Positions 46,136 through 58,339 are shown, counted from the first letter of the stretch. The stretch is DNA of 64,000 nucleotides from Alcaligenes pakistanensis (GCF_014652815.1 NZ_BMZN01000001.1:438866-502865); one strand, 5' to 3'. Made by a program: numbers and translations. Notes: a model not told the origin generated them from the letters alone.

Positions 46136-47218
46136 TCAGGCGCCTTGACCCAGAATCTGCTTCAAACTGTTGCACAGTCGGGCACATTGCTCGGGCGATC
46201 CTACGGTAATACGCAAATACTGCTCAATTCGTGGCTGGCGGAAATGACGCACCAAAACCCCCTGTTCGCGCAATGCCTGCTGAATACCGGCTGCCGAATG
46301 CTTAGGGTGCGTAGCCATCAAAAAGTTCGCCTTGGAAGGCAAAATTTCAAAACCCAGTTGCTCCAGATCGGCACGCAATTGCTCGCGCGCATCAATCACA
46401 GCCTGGCACTGCCGCTCAAAGTACTCTGTATCCTTCAGAGAGGCCACCGCACCAACCTGCGCAACCGTATCCATGGGGTAGGAGTTGAAGCTATCTTTAA
46501 CGCGCTCCAGGGCCTGAATGATTTCAGTGCTGGCCAAGGCATAGCCCACCCGCAAGCCCGCCAGGGCACGCGACTTGGACATGGTCTGGATAACCACCAG
46601 ATTGTCGTACTTTTCCAGCAAGCCCACCGAAGACGTACCACCAAAGTCCACATAAGCCTCGTCCACCACAACGGTGGTGTCGGGGTTGGCGGCCAGGATG
46701 GCTTCAATATCCGTCAGAGATAAGGGAATGCCGGTTGGCGCATTGGGATTAGCAAAAATAATGCCGGCCGGCTTCAGGCTGCGCTCGCGCACATAGTCCT
46801 GCACGTTCAGTGTGAAATCCTCGCGCAGCGGCACGATATCAGCAGGCACACCAAAGTACGAACAGTAGGTGGTGTAGAAGCTGTAGGTAATATCAGGCAG
46901 CAGCACAGGGCGCACACCACGCAGGAACAAGGCGCTAAATACATGGGCCAGCACTTCGTCAGAGCCATTGCCCAAAAAGACATTGTTCGCTTTTACGCCG
47001 TGTGCATGGGCTACGGCGTCACGCAGTTCTTGCGCACTGTAAGAGGGGTAAAGACGCAAATCATCGGTCGCCGCCTGGCGGATCGCTTCCAGCGCTTTAG
47101 GCGACGGACCGAAAGGATGTTCGTTTGTGTTCAGCTTCAAGAGATTATCCAGCTTGACCTGCTCTCCGGGTACATAAGGAGAAAGCCCAGCCACATGGTC
47201 ACTCCACAAACGACTCAT
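46136..47218 (-). CDS. hisC: Histidinol-phosphate aminotransferase
   Basis: A 360-aa fold-type I PLP enzyme that makes L-histidinol phosphate from imidazole acetol phosphate and glutamate. Markers are LNTNEHPFGPSP near residue 29, FANPNAPTG near residue 155, VVDEAYVDF near residue 185 and the PLP lysine in TMSKSRALAGLRVGY near residue 213. Away from the other his genes except hisZ, so it may be a second copy that also serves aromatic amino acids. Its ATG shares one base with the der stop (TAATG). Confidence 0.92.
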   Translation of the reverse strand: MSRLWSDHVAGLSPYVPGEQVKLDNLLKLNTNEHPFGPSPKALEAIRQAATDDLRLYPSYSAQELRDAVAHAHGVKANNVFLGNGSDEVLAHVFSALFLRGVRPVLLPDITYSFYTTYCSYFGVPADIVPLREDFTLNVQDYVRERSLKPAGIIFANPNAPTGIPLSLTDIEAILAANPDTTVVVDEAYVDFGGTSSVGLLEKYDNLVVIQTMSKSRALAGLRVGYALASTEIIQALERVKDSFNSYPMDTVAQVGAVASLKDTEYFERQCQAVIDAREQLRADLEQLGFEILPSKANFLMATHPKHSAAGIQQALREQGVLVRHFRQPRIEQYLRITVGSPEQCARLCNSLKQILGQGA

Positions 47219-48576
47219 TACACATCCTTCAGATAAGGGTTTTTAGATGATTTGAATTCGATTCGCAAAGGCGTGCCTTCCAACTTGAAGGCCTCGCGGA
47301 AACGCGTTTCCAGATAGCGGCGGTAACTGTCCGAAATAGCATCCAGAGCGTTGCCGTGAATCACTACGATCGGAGGGTTCATGCCACCTTGGTGAGCATA
47401 CCGCAACTTGGGACGGAAAATGCCTTTACGCGGTGGCTGTTGCTGCTCTACCGCTTCTTGCAACACACGCGTGAGCTTGGGCGTAGACAGCTTGGCAAAC
47501 GCGGCAGCGTGCGCGGAATTGACCGACTTAAGTACAGGGTTGATCCCCTGCCCTTTCAAGGCGGACAAGGTATGCATCTTGGCAAAGTTCAGGAAACGCA
47601 ATTTGCGATCGAACTCACGCTGGATCCATTCGCGCTGGTACTCGTCCAGGCCATCCCACTTATTGATGCCCACAACCAGCGCACGACCTGTTTCCACCAC
47701 AAAACCGGCAATGCTGGCGTCCTGGTCGGAAATTTCGGTGTGTGCATCGATCATCAGCAAGACCACGTTACACGCCTCAATGGCCTGCAAGGTCTTGATC
47801 ACGGAAAACTTCTCGACCGCTTCGAACACTTTGCCGCGTTTACGCAAACCAGCCGTGTCGATCAGGGTGTATTCCACCCCATTACGCTCAAACTCGATTT
47901 CAATGGCATCGCGGGTGGTACCGGGCTGGTCAAAAGCAATAACACGCTCTTCACCCACCAGGGTGTTGATCAGCGTGGACTTACCCACGTTGGGGCGGCC
48001 TACAATCGCCAGCTTAATACGGTGCTGGAACTCATCGTCATCCTGGTCATCACCGTCCGACTCGGGGCTAGGAACTTGTTCCAATGCCAGGTTGATCAGC
48101 TCTTCCACCCCGTCGCCGTGGGAAGCCGAGATCAGGTAAGGCTGGCCCAGACCCAGTTCGTGGAATTCTGCACCGCCGGCCTCGTAACGCATGCCTTCGG
48201 CCTTATTGACGGCCAGCACCACTTTTTGACCCAGCTTGCGCAGCAGCTGTGCAATTTCCAGATCCAGTGCATTGATGCCTTCACGGGCATCGACCAGAAA
48301 GACAACCACGTCCGCTTCGGCAATCGCTTGCTGAGTCTGGCGAGCCATCTCCAGCAACATGCCGGTTTTGGCCACAGGCTCAAAACCGCCCGTATCGACC
48401 ACGATATAGGGACGGCTGCCAATCCGGCCTTCGCCGTAATGACGGTCGCGGGTCAGACCAGGGAAGTTCGCCACCAAGGCCGCGCGCGAACGCGTCAAGC
48501 GATTGAACATCGTGGACTTGCCAACGTTGGCCCGACCGACCAAAGCCACTACGGGCTTAAAAGAAACGCTTTTCAA
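47218..48576 (-). CDS. der: Ribosome biogenesis GTPase Der
   Basis: A 452-aa essential GTPase with two tandem G domains: [18 protein letters not shown] near residue 10 and [17 protein letters not shown] near residue 190, each with its DTGG/DTAG and NKxE/NKWD motifs, and a C-terminal KH-like domain that contacts 23S rRNA. It matures the large ribosomal subunit. The start is TTG at 48576, overlapping the bamB stop by 4 bases (TTGA); no ATG is available at this end. Confidence 0.95.
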   Translation of the reverse strand: MKSVSFKPVVALVGRANVGKSTMFNRLTRSRAALVANFPGLTRDRHYGEGRIGSRPYIVVDTGGFEPVAKTGMLLEMARQTQQAIAEADVVVFLVDAREGINALDLEIAQLLRKLGQKVVLAVNKAEGMRYEAGGAEFHELGLGQPYLISASHGDGVEELINLALEQVPSPESDGDDQDDDEFQHRIKLAIVGRPNVGKSTLINTLVGEERVIAFDQPGTTRDAIEIEFERNGVEYTLIDTAGLRKRGKVFEAVEKFSVIKTLQAIEACNVVLLMIDAHTEISDQDASIAGFVVETGRALVVGINKWDGLDEYQREWIQREFDRKLRFLNFAKMHTLSALKGQGINPVLKSVNSAHAAAFAKLSTPKLTRVLQEAVEQQQPPRKGIFRPKLRYAHQGGMNPPIVVIHGNALDAISDSYRRYLETRFREAFKLEGTPLRIEFKSSKNPYLKDV

Positions 48577-49751
48577 TTGATTCCAACCAAGACCAAATTA
48601 CCATTGCCGGTCTGCACCAGAACCCCACGCGAGGTTCCAATCAAAGGCGACACAATGGCACCACCGCCGACACTGACCCGGCCCAACAAGGTGCCGTCCA
48701 ATCGCGATAGAAAGTGAACATAGCCTTCCTGATCACCGGCGGCAAGCGCCTGGGGCAGGACGGCCAAAGGAGCCAGACCACGGTTACGCAAAGCATTCTG
48801 CGTCCAGATTGTTTGCCCATCCGTCATGGCAAACGCTTCAATCTGGTCGCGGCTATTAGCGGCATACAACATATGCTGATCCGCTGCGATACCGGTACCG
48901 GCAGAAAATTCTCTATCCCATACCAGACGCCCACCTTGGGAGACGTCAAAGCAGGCAACACGACCTTGGTAGGTTGCGCCGCACAGCAAGGGATCGATGA
49001 CCAGGGGCGCACCCACGACATCATTGATGCGCTCCAGGTCGGTAGCACCACGGGAAACAGAAATACTGCCTTCCCATACCAAATGACCTTGGGCAGCATC
49101 GATGGCCATCAAACGACCATTGGGCATACCTGCCAAGAGCAAACCATCGACGATACGCATTTGCATACTGGTTTTGAGCGACAAGGCAGGACCTGGGCGC
49201 TGCAAGCTCCAGCGCAAATCGCCGGTGCTGGCATCAAAAGCCTGCAAACGGTAATCGCTGGTACGCACCACCACTACACCGGCACCGACAACGGGCGGTA
49301 CATTCACCGCACTGCTGCTGCGGCTACGCCACAACTCTTTGCCCGAGTCGTCAAAGGCAATCACATTGCCATCTACCGAGGCCACAGCCGTCACCACGCC
49401 ATCCGAACCGGCACCGGCAGTCAACTTCTTGCCCGCATTGGCAGACCACTGCACCCGACCCGTATCCAGATCCACTTTGCTGACTTGACCCGACACCGTG
49501 GCGGCGTACACCGAGGAACCAGTCAACTGAGGAGCAAAGCCGGAATCGGCACCGCTACCGATCGAGGTGCTCCAGCTGATTTTGGCGGCCACACCGGGGG
49601 TGTATTCCGTCAAAGGTGTAGGCTCAAAGCGCGGGTCCTTGCTGGAGAACATGGAACAACCGGCCAAAGCAGTCAGGCTCAAGGCCAGAGCGCTCAGACG
49701 CAAAGCGCGCATGGCAGAGGACGGGGATTTGCGAATAGTAGGAAGAGACAT
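48573..49751 (-). CDS. bamB: Outer membrane assembly lipoprotein BamB
   Basis: A 392-aa lipoprotein of the BAM complex that inserts beta-barrel proteins in the outer membrane. A signal peptide ends in the lipobox LAGC (Cys at about residue 32), so the protein is anchored through a lipid. The rest is an eight-bladed PQQ-type beta-propeller with repeated GxVxWxxxxG-like strands (for example [20 protein letters not shown] near residue 135). It lies between the TPR protein and der, the standard order. Confidence 0.93.
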   Translation of the reverse strand: MSLPTIRKSPSSAMRALRLSALALSLTALAGCSMFSSKDPRFEPTPLTEYTPGVAAKISWSTSIGSGADSGFAPQLTGSSVYAATVSGQVSKVDLDTGRVQWSANAGKKLTAGAGSDGVVTAVASVDGNVIAFDDSGKELWRSRSSSAVNVPPVVGAGVVVVRTSDYRLQAFDASTGDLRWSLQRPGPALSLKTSMQMRIVDGLLLAGMPNGRLMAIDAAQGHLVWEGSISVSRGATDLERINDVVGAPLVIDPLLCGATYQGRVACFDVSQGGRLVWDREFSAGTGIAADQHMLYAANSRDQIEAFAMTDGQTIWTQNALRNRGLAPLAVLPQALAAGDQEGYVHFLSRLDGTLLGRVSVGGGAIVSPLIGTSRGVLVQTGNGNLVLVGIN

Positions 49752-49754
49752 GAA

Positions 49755-50390
49755 TTAAGCTCCTGCCAAGGCATCAAGTTTGATCTGTACCAACTGCGAA
49801 ATAGGGTCTTGCTTGAGCAGCTCTACGGCTTGTTTCCAAGCGTCGCGGGCAGCCTCGTTCTGGCCTTGAGCGGCCAGAACATCGCCTTTACGATCCGCAA
49901 ATAGACCGGCAAAGCTGGCCGGAGGATTAGTCAACTGAGCCAGGGCTTCGTCGTAATTCTTTTGCTCCAGCAAGATGCCAGCCAGGCGCAAGCGAGCCAA
50001 AGGCGTCAAGGCCGGGTCATGGTTGGTCTTGACCATCCACTCCAGCTGTTCGCGAGCAGCGGTCAGATTGCCACGTTTTTGCAAGGCATTCGCAGCCAGC
50101 AAGACACCACGCGAGGTGTAGCCGGACTTGGCAAAATCGTTACGCAAGGTCGTGCTGGCAGCCAGAATACGCGTATCGGCTTCCTCACCAGTCTGAGCAG
50201 CCGCGCCTTCCAGGGCTTCAAAATAGCCCATTGCCTGAGCTGCCTGATGGCCCTGGTACCACTGCCAACCACGCCAGCCAGCAACAGCGGCGACGGCGAC
50301 AAAGGCCAGCACAATGCACAAGGTACCCCAGCGGTCCCACCATGCCCGCATGGCATCTAGTTTTTCCTGTTCTTCAAGATCGTAGGCCAT
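49755..50390 (-). CDS. YfgM-type tetratricopeptide membrane protein
   Basis: A 211-aa protein with one N-terminal membrane helix (LCIVLAFVAVAAVAGWRGW) and a periplasmic TPR-like region (YfgM, TPR_21 family). In E. coli YfgM is a partner of PpiD and SecYEG. The ATG at 50390 is preferred over a TTG two codons earlier, since AAGGA lies seven bases upstream of the ATG. It starts 2 bp after the hisS stop and ends 3 bp before bamB. Confidence 0.9.
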   Translation of the reverse strand: MAYDLEEQEKLDAMRAWWDRWGTLCIVLAFVAVAAVAGWRGWQWYQGHQAAQAMGYFEALEGAAAQTGEEADTRILAASTTLRNDFAKSGYTSRGVLLAANALQKRGNLTAAREQLEWMVKTNHDPALTPLARLRLAGILLEQKNYDEALAQLTNPPASFAGLFADRKGDVLAAQGQNEAARDAWKQAVELLKQDPISQLVQIKLDALAGA

Positions 50391-50392
50391 GC

Positions 50393-51676
50393 TCAAATCC
50401 TTGCTGACAAAACACTGGCGAGTTCAGAAAAATCAACAGACTGTTGCTGCTCGGCGCCATCCGGAGCACGCAACCATTTCACACTGGCCTGTTCTTTTTG
50501 GATTTCATCGTCACCCAAAATAACGGCAGCCTGCGCGCCACTAGCATCAGCCCGTTTGAACTGGGACTTAAAGCCACTGGAGCCTGCGTGGACAATCACC
50601 TGCAAACCGGCATCACGCAATTGCTCGGCTAACAGCGCAGCCTTGCGTTGTGCTGCTTCGCCTTGGTGAACCATATAAACCTGGCATTCGGGCACGGCCT
50701 GCTGCTCGCCATCTTGCGAACACAGATCCAGCAAACGCTCCATACCAATGGCGAAACCCACGGCTGGGGCAGGTTTGCCACCCATCAATTCGATCAGACC
50801 GTCGTAACGACCACCACCGCACACGGTGCCCTGAGCACCCAGGCGATCGGTAACCCACTCGAACACGGTCAAGTTGTAATAATCCAGACCACGTACCAGA
50901 CGCGGGTTCAGCGTGTAGGCAATGCCGGCGTCATCCAGGCGGTCGCAGACACCCTGGAAGTGGGCACGTGACTCTTCACCCAGGAAATCAAACAGGCGCG
51001 GAGCCGCATTCGCCATTTCCTGCATAGCCGGATTTTTGGTATCCAGCACGCGCAAGGGATTGGCGTACATGCGACGCTGGGCTTCTTCGTCCAGCACGTC
51101 TTTGTGGGCTTCCAAGTGCTCGATCAACGCGGCACGGTGAGCGGCACGTTCTTCGGCCTGGCCCAGCGAGTTCAATTCCAGACGAATATCCTTCAGGCCT
51201 AACAGCTTCCACAAGCGAGCCAGCATAACGATCAGCTCGGCATCCACGTCTGGCCCGGGCAAACCCAAGGCTTCCACGTCAATTTGGTGGAACTGGCGAT
51301 AGCGGCCGCGCTGCGGACGTTCATGACGGAACACGGGACCCAGGGCGTACACGCGATGGGGCCGATCGTACAGAAGATTATGTTCGATAGCGGCACGCAC
51401 CATCCCCGCGGTAAATTCGGGGCGCATGGTGAGCTTGTCGTCGTTCAAGGAGTCAGTAAAGGAATACATCTCCTTTTCGACAATATCGGTAACCTCACCA
51501 ATACCACGGGCAAACAACTGGGTATGTTCCAGAACGGGCGTACGCATATTGCGATAGCCATAACTGGCCAACCATTCCCGCACTAGTGCCTCCAGGGCTT
51601 CCCACTGTGCGCTTTCACCCGGTAAGGTGTCTTTCATGCCCGTCAGGGCGCGGAGCTTTTGAAACTGCTGCGTCAT
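50393..51676 (-). CDS. hisS: Histidine-tRNA ligase
   Basis: A 427-aa class II aminoacyl-tRNA synthetase. Motif 2 is [22 protein letters not shown] near residue 107, the histidine-binding loop is [15 protein letters not shown] near residue 265, and motif 3 is [10 protein letters not shown] near residue 310. The C-terminal anticodon-binding domain follows. The ATG at 51676 gives [16 protein letters not shown], the conserved start; a TTG at 51709 is in frame. Confidence 0.95.
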   Translation of the reverse strand: MTQQFQKLRALTGMKDTLPGESAQWEALEALVREWLASYGYRNMRTPVLEHTQLFARGIGEVTDIVEKEMYSFTDSLNDDKLTMRPEFTAGMVRAAIEHNLLYDRPHRVYALGPVFRHERPQRGRYRQFHQIDVEALGLPGPDVDAELIVMLARLWKLLGLKDIRLELNSLGQAEERAAHRAALIEHLEAHKDVLDEEAQRRMYANPLRVLDTKNPAMQEMANAAPRLFDFLGEESRAHFQGVCDRLDDAGIAYTLNPRLVRGLDYYNLTVFEWVTDRLGAQGTVCGGGRYDGLIELMGGKPAPAVGFAIGMERLLDLCSQDGEQQAVPECQVYMVHQGEAAQRKAALLAEQLRDAGLQVIVHAGSSGFKSQFKRADASGAQAAVILGDDEIQKEQASVKWLRAPDGAEQQQSVDFSELASVLSARI

Positions 51677-51718
51677 AATTCTAATGGTTTGCTCGCCATA
51701 GACTGACAAGCGTGTTGA

Positions 51719-53005
51719 TCAAACCGTTGGAGCTTTGCCGTAGCGGCGCTCAACGTAGTTCTGGACAATGGTCTGAAATTCCTGAGCGATAGTATCACCC
51801 TTCAGGGTCACGACCCGCTCGCCGTCCACATAGACCGGTGCCGAAGGCACTTCCCCGGTCCCCGGCAAACTGATGCCAATATCGGCATGGCGGCTTTCCC
51901 CTGGACCATTGACCACACAGCCCATCACCGCGACGTTCATGGATTCCACGCCGGGATACTGATTTTTCCAGACAGGCATCTGGTCGCGCAAATAGCTTTG
52001 AATATCATTGGCCAGCTCCTGGAACACCGTACTGCTGGTGCGCCCACAACCTGGACACGCCACCACCATAGGAGTGAAGGCACGCAGACCCATGGTCTGC
52101 AAGATCTCCTGAGCCACCACGACTTCGCGGGAGCGATCGCCACCGGGCTCGGGGGTCAGGGAAATACGGATGGTGTCGCCAATGCCTTGTTGCAACAAGA
52201 CAGACAAGGCGGCGGTAGAGGCCACAATGCCTTTGCTGCCCATCCCCGCTTCAGTCAGGCCCAGATGCAAAGCGTAATCGCAGCGCGAGGACAAATCCTG
52301 ATAAACGGTAATCAAATCCTGCACATGACTGACTTTGCAGGACAACACAATGCGCTTGCCATCCAAACCCAGCTCTTCGGCGCGCTGGGCATTGCTAATG
52401 GCCGAAAACACCAGAGCATCCCGCATGACAGCCTGTGCCGTCCAGGGACGAGCCCGCTGATTATTTTCGTCCATCATGCGAGCCATCAGCTCGTGGTCCA
52501 GACTGCCCCAGTTCACGCCAATACGCACGGCCTTGTCATAACGGCAGGCGATTTCGATCATCTTGGCAAAATTATCGTCCCGACGCTTGCCCCCGCCCAT
52601 ATTGCCGGGATTGATCCGGTACTTGGACAAGGCTTGCGCACATTCCGGGAAGTCGGCCAGCAATTTATGGCCGTTGTAGTGGAAGTCGCCCACCAGGGGA
52701 ACGTTCACCCCCATGCGATCCAACTGTTCACGAATAGCAGGAACTTCGCGCGCGGCTTCCGGCGTGTTAACGGTAATGCGGACTAACTCGGAACCGGCAC
52801 GGGCCAGCTCTTTAACCTGAATAGCCGTTGCGATGGCATCGACCGTATCGGTGTTGGTCATGGACTGAACCACCACCGGCGCCGAGCCCCCGAGCTTCAC
52901 CACGTGATCCCCCCAGCGCACGTCAACCGCGCGCGTCACCCGTTTGGCTTGAGCACCAACAGGCAAGGGTTGGCAAGCAGAGGAAATATCGGGGCCCTGC
53001 GTCAT
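51719..53005 (-). CDS. ispG: 4-hydroxy-3-methylbut-2-enyl diphosphate synthase
   Basis: A 428-aa enzyme of the MEP isoprenoid pathway that turns 2-C-methyl-erythritol cyclodiphosphate into HMBPP, using flavodoxin or ferredoxin electrons. The TIM-barrel opens with [13 protein letters not shown] near residue 43. The 4Fe-4S ligands are in [10 protein letters not shown] near residue 315 and [10 protein letters not shown] near residue 357. It lies 42 bp from hisS and overlaps the RodZ-like gene upstream by 4 bp. Confidence 0.95.
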   Translation of the reverse strand: MTQGPDISSACQPLPVGAQAKRVTRAVDVRWGDHVVKLGGSAPVVVQSMTNTDTVDAIATAIQVKELARAGSELVRITVNTPEAAREVPAIREQLDRMGVNVPLVGDFHYNGHKLLADFPECAQALSKYRINPGNMGGGKRRDDNFAKMIEIACRYDKAVRIGVNWGSLDHELMARMMDENNQRARPWTAQAVMRDALVFSAISNAQRAEELGLDGKRIVLSCKVSHVQDLITVYQDLSSRCDYALHLGLTEAGMGSKGIVASTAALSVLLQQGIGDTIRISLTPEPGGDRSREVVVAQEILQTMGLRAFTPMVVACPGCGRTSSTVFQELANDIQSYLRDQMPVWKNQYPGVESMNVAVMGCVVNGPGESRHADIGISLPGTGEVPSAPVYVDGERVVTLKGDTIAQEFQTIVQNYVERRYGKAPTV

Positions 53006-53496
53006 TTCTTCAGTTCCTTGAGCCAGTCAAAAAACAGCCACTCTTCGGGAATCCAGCCCCGATCAATGGCGTAAAAACCAGCTACCAGCAAAAACGCAAT
53101 AATGATAAGAATCCAGATCCAGGAAAAGCCTGCACGCGAATCGGCATACAGGCTTAAGTCGGCGCTGGACAAGCTCGCACCGGCGTTGCTGCGCGGCACC
53201 GGCTTGGGAGCAGTCGTATCCGTAACCTGGCTCTCCAGCAAGACCAGCACAGCGGCAATGTCGGCGTCCAAAAAGCGGGCGTAATTGCGCACCATGCCAC
53301 GCAAGGGCTGCCCACCGGGCAACTGGTCCCACTCCTCGCCCTCCAGGGCCTCGAGCTGCCGGACCGAAAACTTCAAGCGGGTGGAGACTTCGTTCAGCGT
53401 ACAGGACCGCGCCAGACGCAGCTCACGCAATGTAGGGCCTACACCTGCGCCCGCTTCCGGAGCAGTTTGGTGGGAGGGGACCAAGGTCTCGCTCAT
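53002..53496 (-). CDS. Short RodZ-like helix-turn-helix membrane protein
   Basis: A 164-aa protein: an N-terminal RodZ-type helix-turn-helix ([20 protein letters not shown] near residue 23, then [16 protein letters not shown] near residue 63), a linker, one membrane helix ([19 protein letters not shown]) near residue 127 and a short tail. RodZ links MreB filaments to the wall machinery; full-length RodZ has a periplasmic beta domain of about 150 residues that is absent here. The place between rlmN and ispG matches rodZ (yfgA) in E. coli. Start and stop overlap both neighbours by 4 bp. Confidence 0.85.
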   Translation of the reverse strand: MSETLVPSHQTAPEAGAGVGPTLRELRLARSCTLNEVSTRLKFSVRQLEALEGEEWDQLPGGQPLRGMVRNYARFLDADIAAVLVLLESQVTDTTAPKPVPRSNAGASLSSADLSLYADSRAGFSWIWILIIIAFLLVAGFYAIDRGWIPEEWLFFDWLKELKK

Positions 53497-54641
53497 GCAC
53501 GTTCCTGTTTGATTTGAATAACAGCACGATCAGGCAAACGCTGTTCGATACGGGTGCGATCACGAATATCGCCCGCCAACTGTCCACAAGCAGCGGCGAT
53601 ATCGTCGCCACGCGTCTTGCGCACTGTGGTTACCACCCCACCATCCATCAGCCTTTGGGCAAACTGTTTGACCCGTGCAGCTGAGGAGCGTTTCAGACCG
53701 GACTGCGGAAAAGGATTGAAAGGAATCAAATTAAATTTACAACGCACAATGCGTGCGATATCCAACAGTTCCTGCGCATGCTGGTCGGTATCGTTAATAC
53801 CGTCCAGCATGATGTATTCAAACGTGATGAAGTCACGCGGAGCGTGTTCCAGATAGCGATTACAGGCATCCAGAAGCTCGGCCAGCGGGTACTTCTTGTT
53901 CAACGGCACCAGGCGATCACGCAAAGCATCATTAGGCGCATGCAGTGATACCGCCAAGGCTACCGGGCAATCTTTGGCCAGACGGTCCATCATGGGCACC
54001 ACACCGGAGGTGGACACCGTAACGCGACGACGCGACAGGCCGTAAGCATTATCGTCCAGCATCAGGCGCAACGCACCCAGCACCTGATCATAATTAAGCA
54101 GGGGCTCGCCCATACCCATCATGACCACATTGCTGATCACTCGCGTGCTGGTTTGCGCGGCATCGCCAATGCGAGCCGTTTCAGGCGCGCCCAGCAATGC
54201 ACGGCGAGCAAACCAAAGCTGGCCGATGATCTCCGATGTCGAGAGGTTGCGGTTGAAGCCCTGGTAACCCGTAGAGCAAAACGGACAGGCCACCGTACAA
54301 CCGGCCTGACTGGAGATGCACAAGGTGCCCCGGTCGTCTTCGGGGATGAAAACCGCTTCGACGGCATTATTGCTGCCTACATCAAACAGCCATTTACGGG
54401 TGCCGTCGGTAGAAATATGTTCATGCGACATGCTGGGCGCGGTGACAACGCAATGAGCGGTCAGCTGTTCGCGGAACTCGCGCGCCAGATCGGTCATCTG
54501 CCCAAAATCGCTTTGTTGACGCTGGTGAATCCAGCGCTGCAATTGCCGCGCTCGAAAAGGCTTGCCACCCCATTGGGCGACCAGTTCAACAAGTTGCTCC
54601 GGGCCCAGGCCCAGAAGATTGGTAGGTTCGAGCGATGACAT
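53493..54641 (-). CDS. rlmN: 23S rRNA/tRNA (adenine-C2)-methyltransferase RlmN
   Basis: A 382-aa radical SAM enzyme that methylates A2503 of 23S rRNA and A37 of some tRNAs. The 4Fe-4S ligands are in [11 protein letters not shown] near residue 125, and the N-terminal domain includes [13 protein letters not shown] near residue 29. The C-terminal Cys that takes part in methyl transfer is in a [16 protein letters not shown] stretch near residue 340. It heads the rodZ-like/ispG/hisS string and overlaps the next gene by 4 bp. Confidence 0.94.
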   Translation of the reverse strand: MSSLEPTNLLGLGPEQLVELVAQWGGKPFRARQLQRWIHQRQQSDFGQMTDLAREFREQLTAHCVVTAPSMSHEHISTDGTRKWLFDVGSNNAVEAVFIPEDDRGTLCISSQAGCTVACPFCSTGYQGFNRNLSTSEIIGQLWFARRALLGAPETARIGDAAQTSTRVISNVVMMGMGEPLLNYDQVLGALRLMLDDNAYGLSRRRVTVSTSGVVPMMDRLAKDCPVALAVSLHAPNDALRDRLVPLNKKYPLAELLDACNRYLEHAPRDFITFEYIMLDGINDTDQHAQELLDIARIVRCKFNLIPFNPFPQSGLKRSSAARVKQFAQRLMDGGVVTTVRKTRGDDIAAACGQLAGDIRDRTRIEQRLPDRAVIQIKQERA

Positions 54642-54718
54642 AAAAAATTAGTACCTTCACGCTGTACGGCTTTTACTTTTTTGCAAAACCGCAAAAAAGC
54701 CCCCTGCTGTTCGATTTA

Positions 54719-54748
54719 CCCGGCACACCGAAGTTCCAGTGAGCCGGG
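54719..54748 (-). terminator. Hairpin between ndk and rlmN
   Basis: CCCGGC-x-CAC pairs with GTG-x-GCCGGG (nine pairs, one mismatch, ten-base loop). It lies 45 bp past the ndk stop. The T tract is missing, so termination may be rho-assisted or partial. Confidence 0.4.
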
Positions 54749-54792
54749 CAAGTCTTGCTCAGAGTGCCGCCCATACTGCGCGGTTTAGCAAA

Positions 54793-55218
54793 TTAACGGC
54801 TGTAAACGTTGCACTCTGGGAAGAAGAAAGCGATTTCGACCGCTGCAGTTTCAGGGGCATCAGAGCCGTGAACTGCGTTAGCGTCGATGCTTTCTGCAAA
54901 GTCAGCGCGGATGGTGCCAGCGTCAGCTTTCTTAGGGTCAGTAGCACCCATCAGTTCGCGGTTTTTGGCAATGGCGCCTTCGCCTTCCAGAACTTGTACG
55001 AATACAGGACCGGAAATCATGAAGTCGACCAGATCCTTGAAGAAAGGACGCTCGGCGTGCACGCCGTAAAAGCGCTCGGCTTCGCCGCGCGACAGGTGAA
55101 CCAGGCGACCGGCGATCACTTTCAGGCCAGCGCCTTCAAAGCGGGAAACAATCTGACCGATCACGTTTTTAGCAACGGCATCGGGCTTGATAATGGACAG
55201 AGTGCGTTCAATAGCCAT
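54793..55218 (-). CDS. ndk: Nucleoside diphosphate kinase
   Basis: A 141-aa enzyme that equilibrates nucleoside di- and triphosphates by a phosphohistidine intermediate. It starts [15 protein letters not shown], and the active-site His is in [12 protein letters not shown] near residue 117. Length is typical. It starts at 55218, four codons inside the longest frame, giving the conserved N-terminus. It is divergent from valS. Confidence 0.96.
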   Translation of the reverse strand: MAIERTLSIIKPDAVAKNVIGQIVSRFEGAGLKVIAGRLVHLSRGEAERFYGVHAERPFFKDLVDFMISGPVFVQVLEGEGAIAKNRELMGATDPKKADAGTIRADFAESIDANAVHGSDAPETAAVEIAFFFPECNVYSR

Positions 55219-55466
55219 GTGAAAATCCAATTAAGAACAATATAGTGTAGTCTTTGCTGCGTAAAGCAAAATGCAGATCCGACGGTTCGCGCTAAATTTT
55301 TTAATGAAAACAAGCACTTTCATCAGATTTACGGCAACCCGGCATTTTACCACGCCAAAGACGCACGGCCACATCTTAAAATAGCGCATCTTACATTCGT
55401 TTTTTACCCAGGATTAGTCCAGCCCGACGCTGCGCCCAAAAGCGCACTGGCGGGCCGACAGACCGC

Positions 55467-58325
55467 ATGACCATGACCAACTCATCCGCAACACCCCCCG
55501 ACGACCAGCTATCCAAGAGCTTTGAACCCCAGGAAATCGAAACGCGCTGGTATGCGCGCTGGGAGCAAGCCGGCCTTTTCGAGGCTGGCCAGCATGTCCA
55601 GCCCTTGGGTGAGCACCAGTCCGAACCCTTTGTGATCCAATCCCCGCCACCGAACGTGACCGGGACTTTGCACATGGGTCACGCTTTTAACCAGACCATC
55701 ATGGATGGCCTGACGCGCTACCACCGCATGAAAGGCGACGACACGGTCTATATTCCCGGCACCGACCATGCCGGGATTGCCACCCAGATCATTGTGGAAC
55801 GCCAGCTTGATGCCCAAAACATCAGCCGCCACGAGCTGGGCCGCGAGAAATTCCTGGAAAAAGTCTGGGAGTGGAAAGAGAAATCAGGCAGCACCATTAC
55901 CGGCCAGTTCCGTCGCCTGGGCGCGTCCTGTGACTGGAGCCGCGAATACTTCACTATGGACGACAATTTGTCCCGTGGTGTGCTGGAAACCTTTGTTCGC
56001 CTGTACGAGCAAGGCCTGATTTACCGTGGCAAGCGCCTCGTGAACTGGGACCCCGTACTGGGCACCGCCGTATCCGACCTGGAAGTGGTCAGCGAAGAAG
56101 AAGACGGCCATTTGTGGGAAATCAGCTACCCGCTGACCTCGCCTCAAGGCGGGCTTACCCACCTGACCGTTGCCACAACCCGCCCTGAAACCATGCTGGG
56201 CGACGTTGCCCTGATGGTGCATCCTGAAGACGAGCGCTATATCGGCTTGATCGGTCAGACAGTAACGCTGCCGCTGGTGGGACGCTCCATCCCGATTATT
56301 GCGGACGACTACGTAGACCCGGCCTTTGGCACGGGCGTGGTCAAGGTCACCCCTGCCCACGACTTTAATGACTACGCCGTCGGCCAACGCCACGGTCTGG
56401 ACATGATCAGCATCCTGACGCTGGATGCCCATATTGCCGACACCGCGCCCGAAGCCTACCAAGGCCTGGAGCGCTTTGCTGCCCGCAAGCAGATTGTGGC
56501 CGATCTGGAAGCCCAAGGCCTGCTGAACGCCGTCAAACCACACAAGCTGATGGTGCCCCGTGGCGACCGTACCAATACGGTTATCGAACCCATGCTGACA
56601 GACCAGTGGTTTGTTGCCATGAGCAAGCCCGCGCCTGAGGATTCGCTGCACCCAGGAAAAAGCATTACCCAGGTTGCCCTAGACGTAGTGGCCGACGGCC
56701 GTGTGCGCTTCTACCCTGACAACTGGTCCAACACCTACAACCAGTGGCTGAACAACATTCAGGACTGGTGTATTTCACGTCAACTGTGGTGGGGCCACCA
56801 GATTCCCGCCTGGTACGCCGAAGACGGCCGCCTGTTTGTGGCCCGCTCGGAAGAAGAAGCACTGGAACAAGCTCGCGCTGCTGGCGTGACCGGCCCATTG
56901 CGTCGCGACGAAGACGTGCTGGACACCTGGTTCTCCTCCGCCCTCGTCCCGTTTACCGACTTGGGCTGGCCGGAAGAAACTCCAGACTTGGCCCGTTACC
57001 TGCCCTCCAGCGTGCTGGTCACCGGCTTTGACATCATTTTCTTCTGGGTCGCCCGCATGGTCATGATGAGCATGCACCTGACCGGCCGCGTTCCTTTCAA
57101 CACCGTCTACGTCCATGGACTGGTGTGCGATATGGAAGGCAAGAAAATGAGCAAATCCAAGGGCAATACCATTGACCCGGTGGATTTGATCGACGGCATT
57201 GATCTGGAAAGCCTGCTGCACAAGCGAACGTTTGGCCTGATGAACCCCAAGCAGGCACAAAGCATTACCAAGCGCACCAAGAAAGACTACCCGGACGGCA
57301 TCCCCGCCTTCGGCACGGACGCGCTGCGCTTCACCATGGCGGCCTACGCCACCTTGGGCCGCAACATCAACTTCGATATGAAGCGTTGCGAAGGCTATCG
57401 CAACTTCTGCAACAAGCTGTGGAACGCCACCCGCTTTGTGCTGATGAACACCGAAGGCCATGACCTGCACTCTGACGCCCAGGCCGAGCTGAGCTTTGCT
57501 GACCGCTGGATCATCAGCCTGCTGCAGGGCCTGGAACAAGACGCCGAGCGTGGTTTTTCGGATTACCGTTTCGACAACGTCGCCAATGCGATTTACCACT
57601 TCGTATGGGATGAATACTGCGACTGGTATCTGGAACTGGCCAAGACCCAGATCCAGAACGGCACGCCCGAGCAGCAGCTGGGCACCCGCCGCACTCTGAT
57701 CCGCGTACTGGAAGTGGTATTGCGCGTCGCCCACCCTATCATTCCTTTCATCACCGAAGAGCTGTGGCAGAAAGTATCGGTAGTGGCAGGCAAGCGCGCT
57801 GCTGATGAAGCCGTCAGTATTTCGGTCCAGCCTTATCCTGTTGCCAACCTTGCCGCCATTGACGAGCAAGCCCAGGCCCAGGTTGCAGAGCTGAAAGCCC
57901 AGGTAGACGCCATTCGCGCCCTGCGTGGCGAAATGAACATCTCGCCTGCTCAGCGCGTGCCCTTGATCGCTCAAGGCGATGCCGCCATCCTGAAAGCCAA
58001 TAGCCCCTATCTGGCAGCCTTGTGCAAACTGGAAACCGTGGACATCGTGGATCAGTTGCCTACCGATGCAGGCGCGCCTGTGCAAGTCGTGGACTCCGCT
58101 CAACTGATGTTGCATGTAGAGATCGACGTGGAAGCGGAACGTATCCGCCTTTCCAAGGAAATCGAGCGCCTGCAAGGCGAGATCAGTAAGGCCCAAGGCA
58201 AGCTGTGCAATGCCAGCTTTGTCGAACGCGCCCCAGCCGCCGTCGTCGAACAAGAGCGCTTGCGCGTGGCCCAGTTCGGTGAAACGCTGACCAAGGTGAA
58301 ACAGCAGTTTGATCGTCTGGCTTAA
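55467..58325 (+). CDS. valS: Valine-tRNA ligase
   Basis: A 952-aa class I aminoacyl-tRNA synthetase. The HIGH signature appears as HMGH in [18 protein letters not shown] near residue 60, the KMSKS loop is [15 protein letters not shown] near residue 558, and the editing domain ([13 protein letters not shown] near residue 235) lies between. The C-terminal coiled coil (about residue 885 to the end) is the arm that holds tRNA. Two ATG codons 6 bp apart can serve as start. It is the only plus-strand gene between 34.2 kb and the right edge. Confidence 0.96.
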   Translation: MTMTNSSATPPDDQLSKSFEPQEIETRWYARWEQAGLFEAGQHVQPLGEHQSEPFVIQSPPPNVTGTLHMGHAFNQTIMDGLTRYHRMKGDDTVYIPGTDHAGIATQIIVERQLDAQNISRHELGREKFLEKVWEWKEKSGSTITGQFRRLGASCDWSREYFTMDDNLSRGVLETFVRLYEQGLIYRGKRLVNWDPVLGTAVSDLEVVSEEEDGHLWEISYPLTSPQGGLTHLTVATTRPETMLGDVALMVHPEDERYIGLIGQTVTLPLVGRSIPIIADDYVDPAFGTGVVKVTPAHDFNDYAVGQRHGLDMISILTLDAHIADTAPEAYQGLERFAARKQIVADLEAQGLLNAVKPHKLMVPRGDRTNTVIEPMLTDQWFVAMSKPAPEDSLHPGKSITQVALDVVADGRVRFYPDNWSNTYNQWLNNIQDWCISRQLWWGHQIPAWYAEDGRLFVARSEEEALEQARAAGVTGPLRRDEDVLDTWFSSALVPFTDLGWPEETPDLARYLPSSVLVTGFDIIFFWVARMVMMSMHLTGRVPFNTVYVHGLVCDMEGKKMSKSKGNTIDPVDLIDGIDLESLLHKRTFGLMNPKQAQSITKRTKKDYPDGIPAFGTDALRFTMAAYATLGRNINFDMKRCEGYRNFCNKLWNATRFVLMNTEGHDLHSDAQAELSFADRWIISLLQGLEQDAERGFSDYRFDNVANAIYHFVWDEYCDWYLELAKTQIQNGTPEQQLGTRRTLIRVLEVVLRVAHPIIPFITEELWQKVSVVAGKRAADEAVSISVQPYPVANLAAIDEQAQAQVAELKAQVDAIRALRGEMNISPAQRVPLIAQGDAAILKANSPYLAALCKLETVDIVDQLPTDAGAPVQVVDSAQLMLHVEIDVEAERIRLSKEIERLQGEISKAQGKLCNASFVERAPAAVVEQERLRVAQFGETLTKVKQQFDRLA

Positions 58326-58339
58326 TCGCCAAAGCAAAC

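Noticed and set aside
47356-48717. A 453-codon plus-strand frame opposite der
   Set aside because: It runs antisense to a gene with two intact G domains; its translation has no protein-family character.
54674-54697. CTTTTTTGC/GCAAAAAAG inverted repeat upstream of rlmN as a terminator
   Set aside because: The stem is almost all A-T pairs and would be weak; it lies in the rlmN leader and a better GC hairpin is nearby.
56775-58337. A 520-codon minus-strand frame opposite valS
   Set aside because: Antisense to intact valS, and it would start beyond the valS stop next to a terminator.
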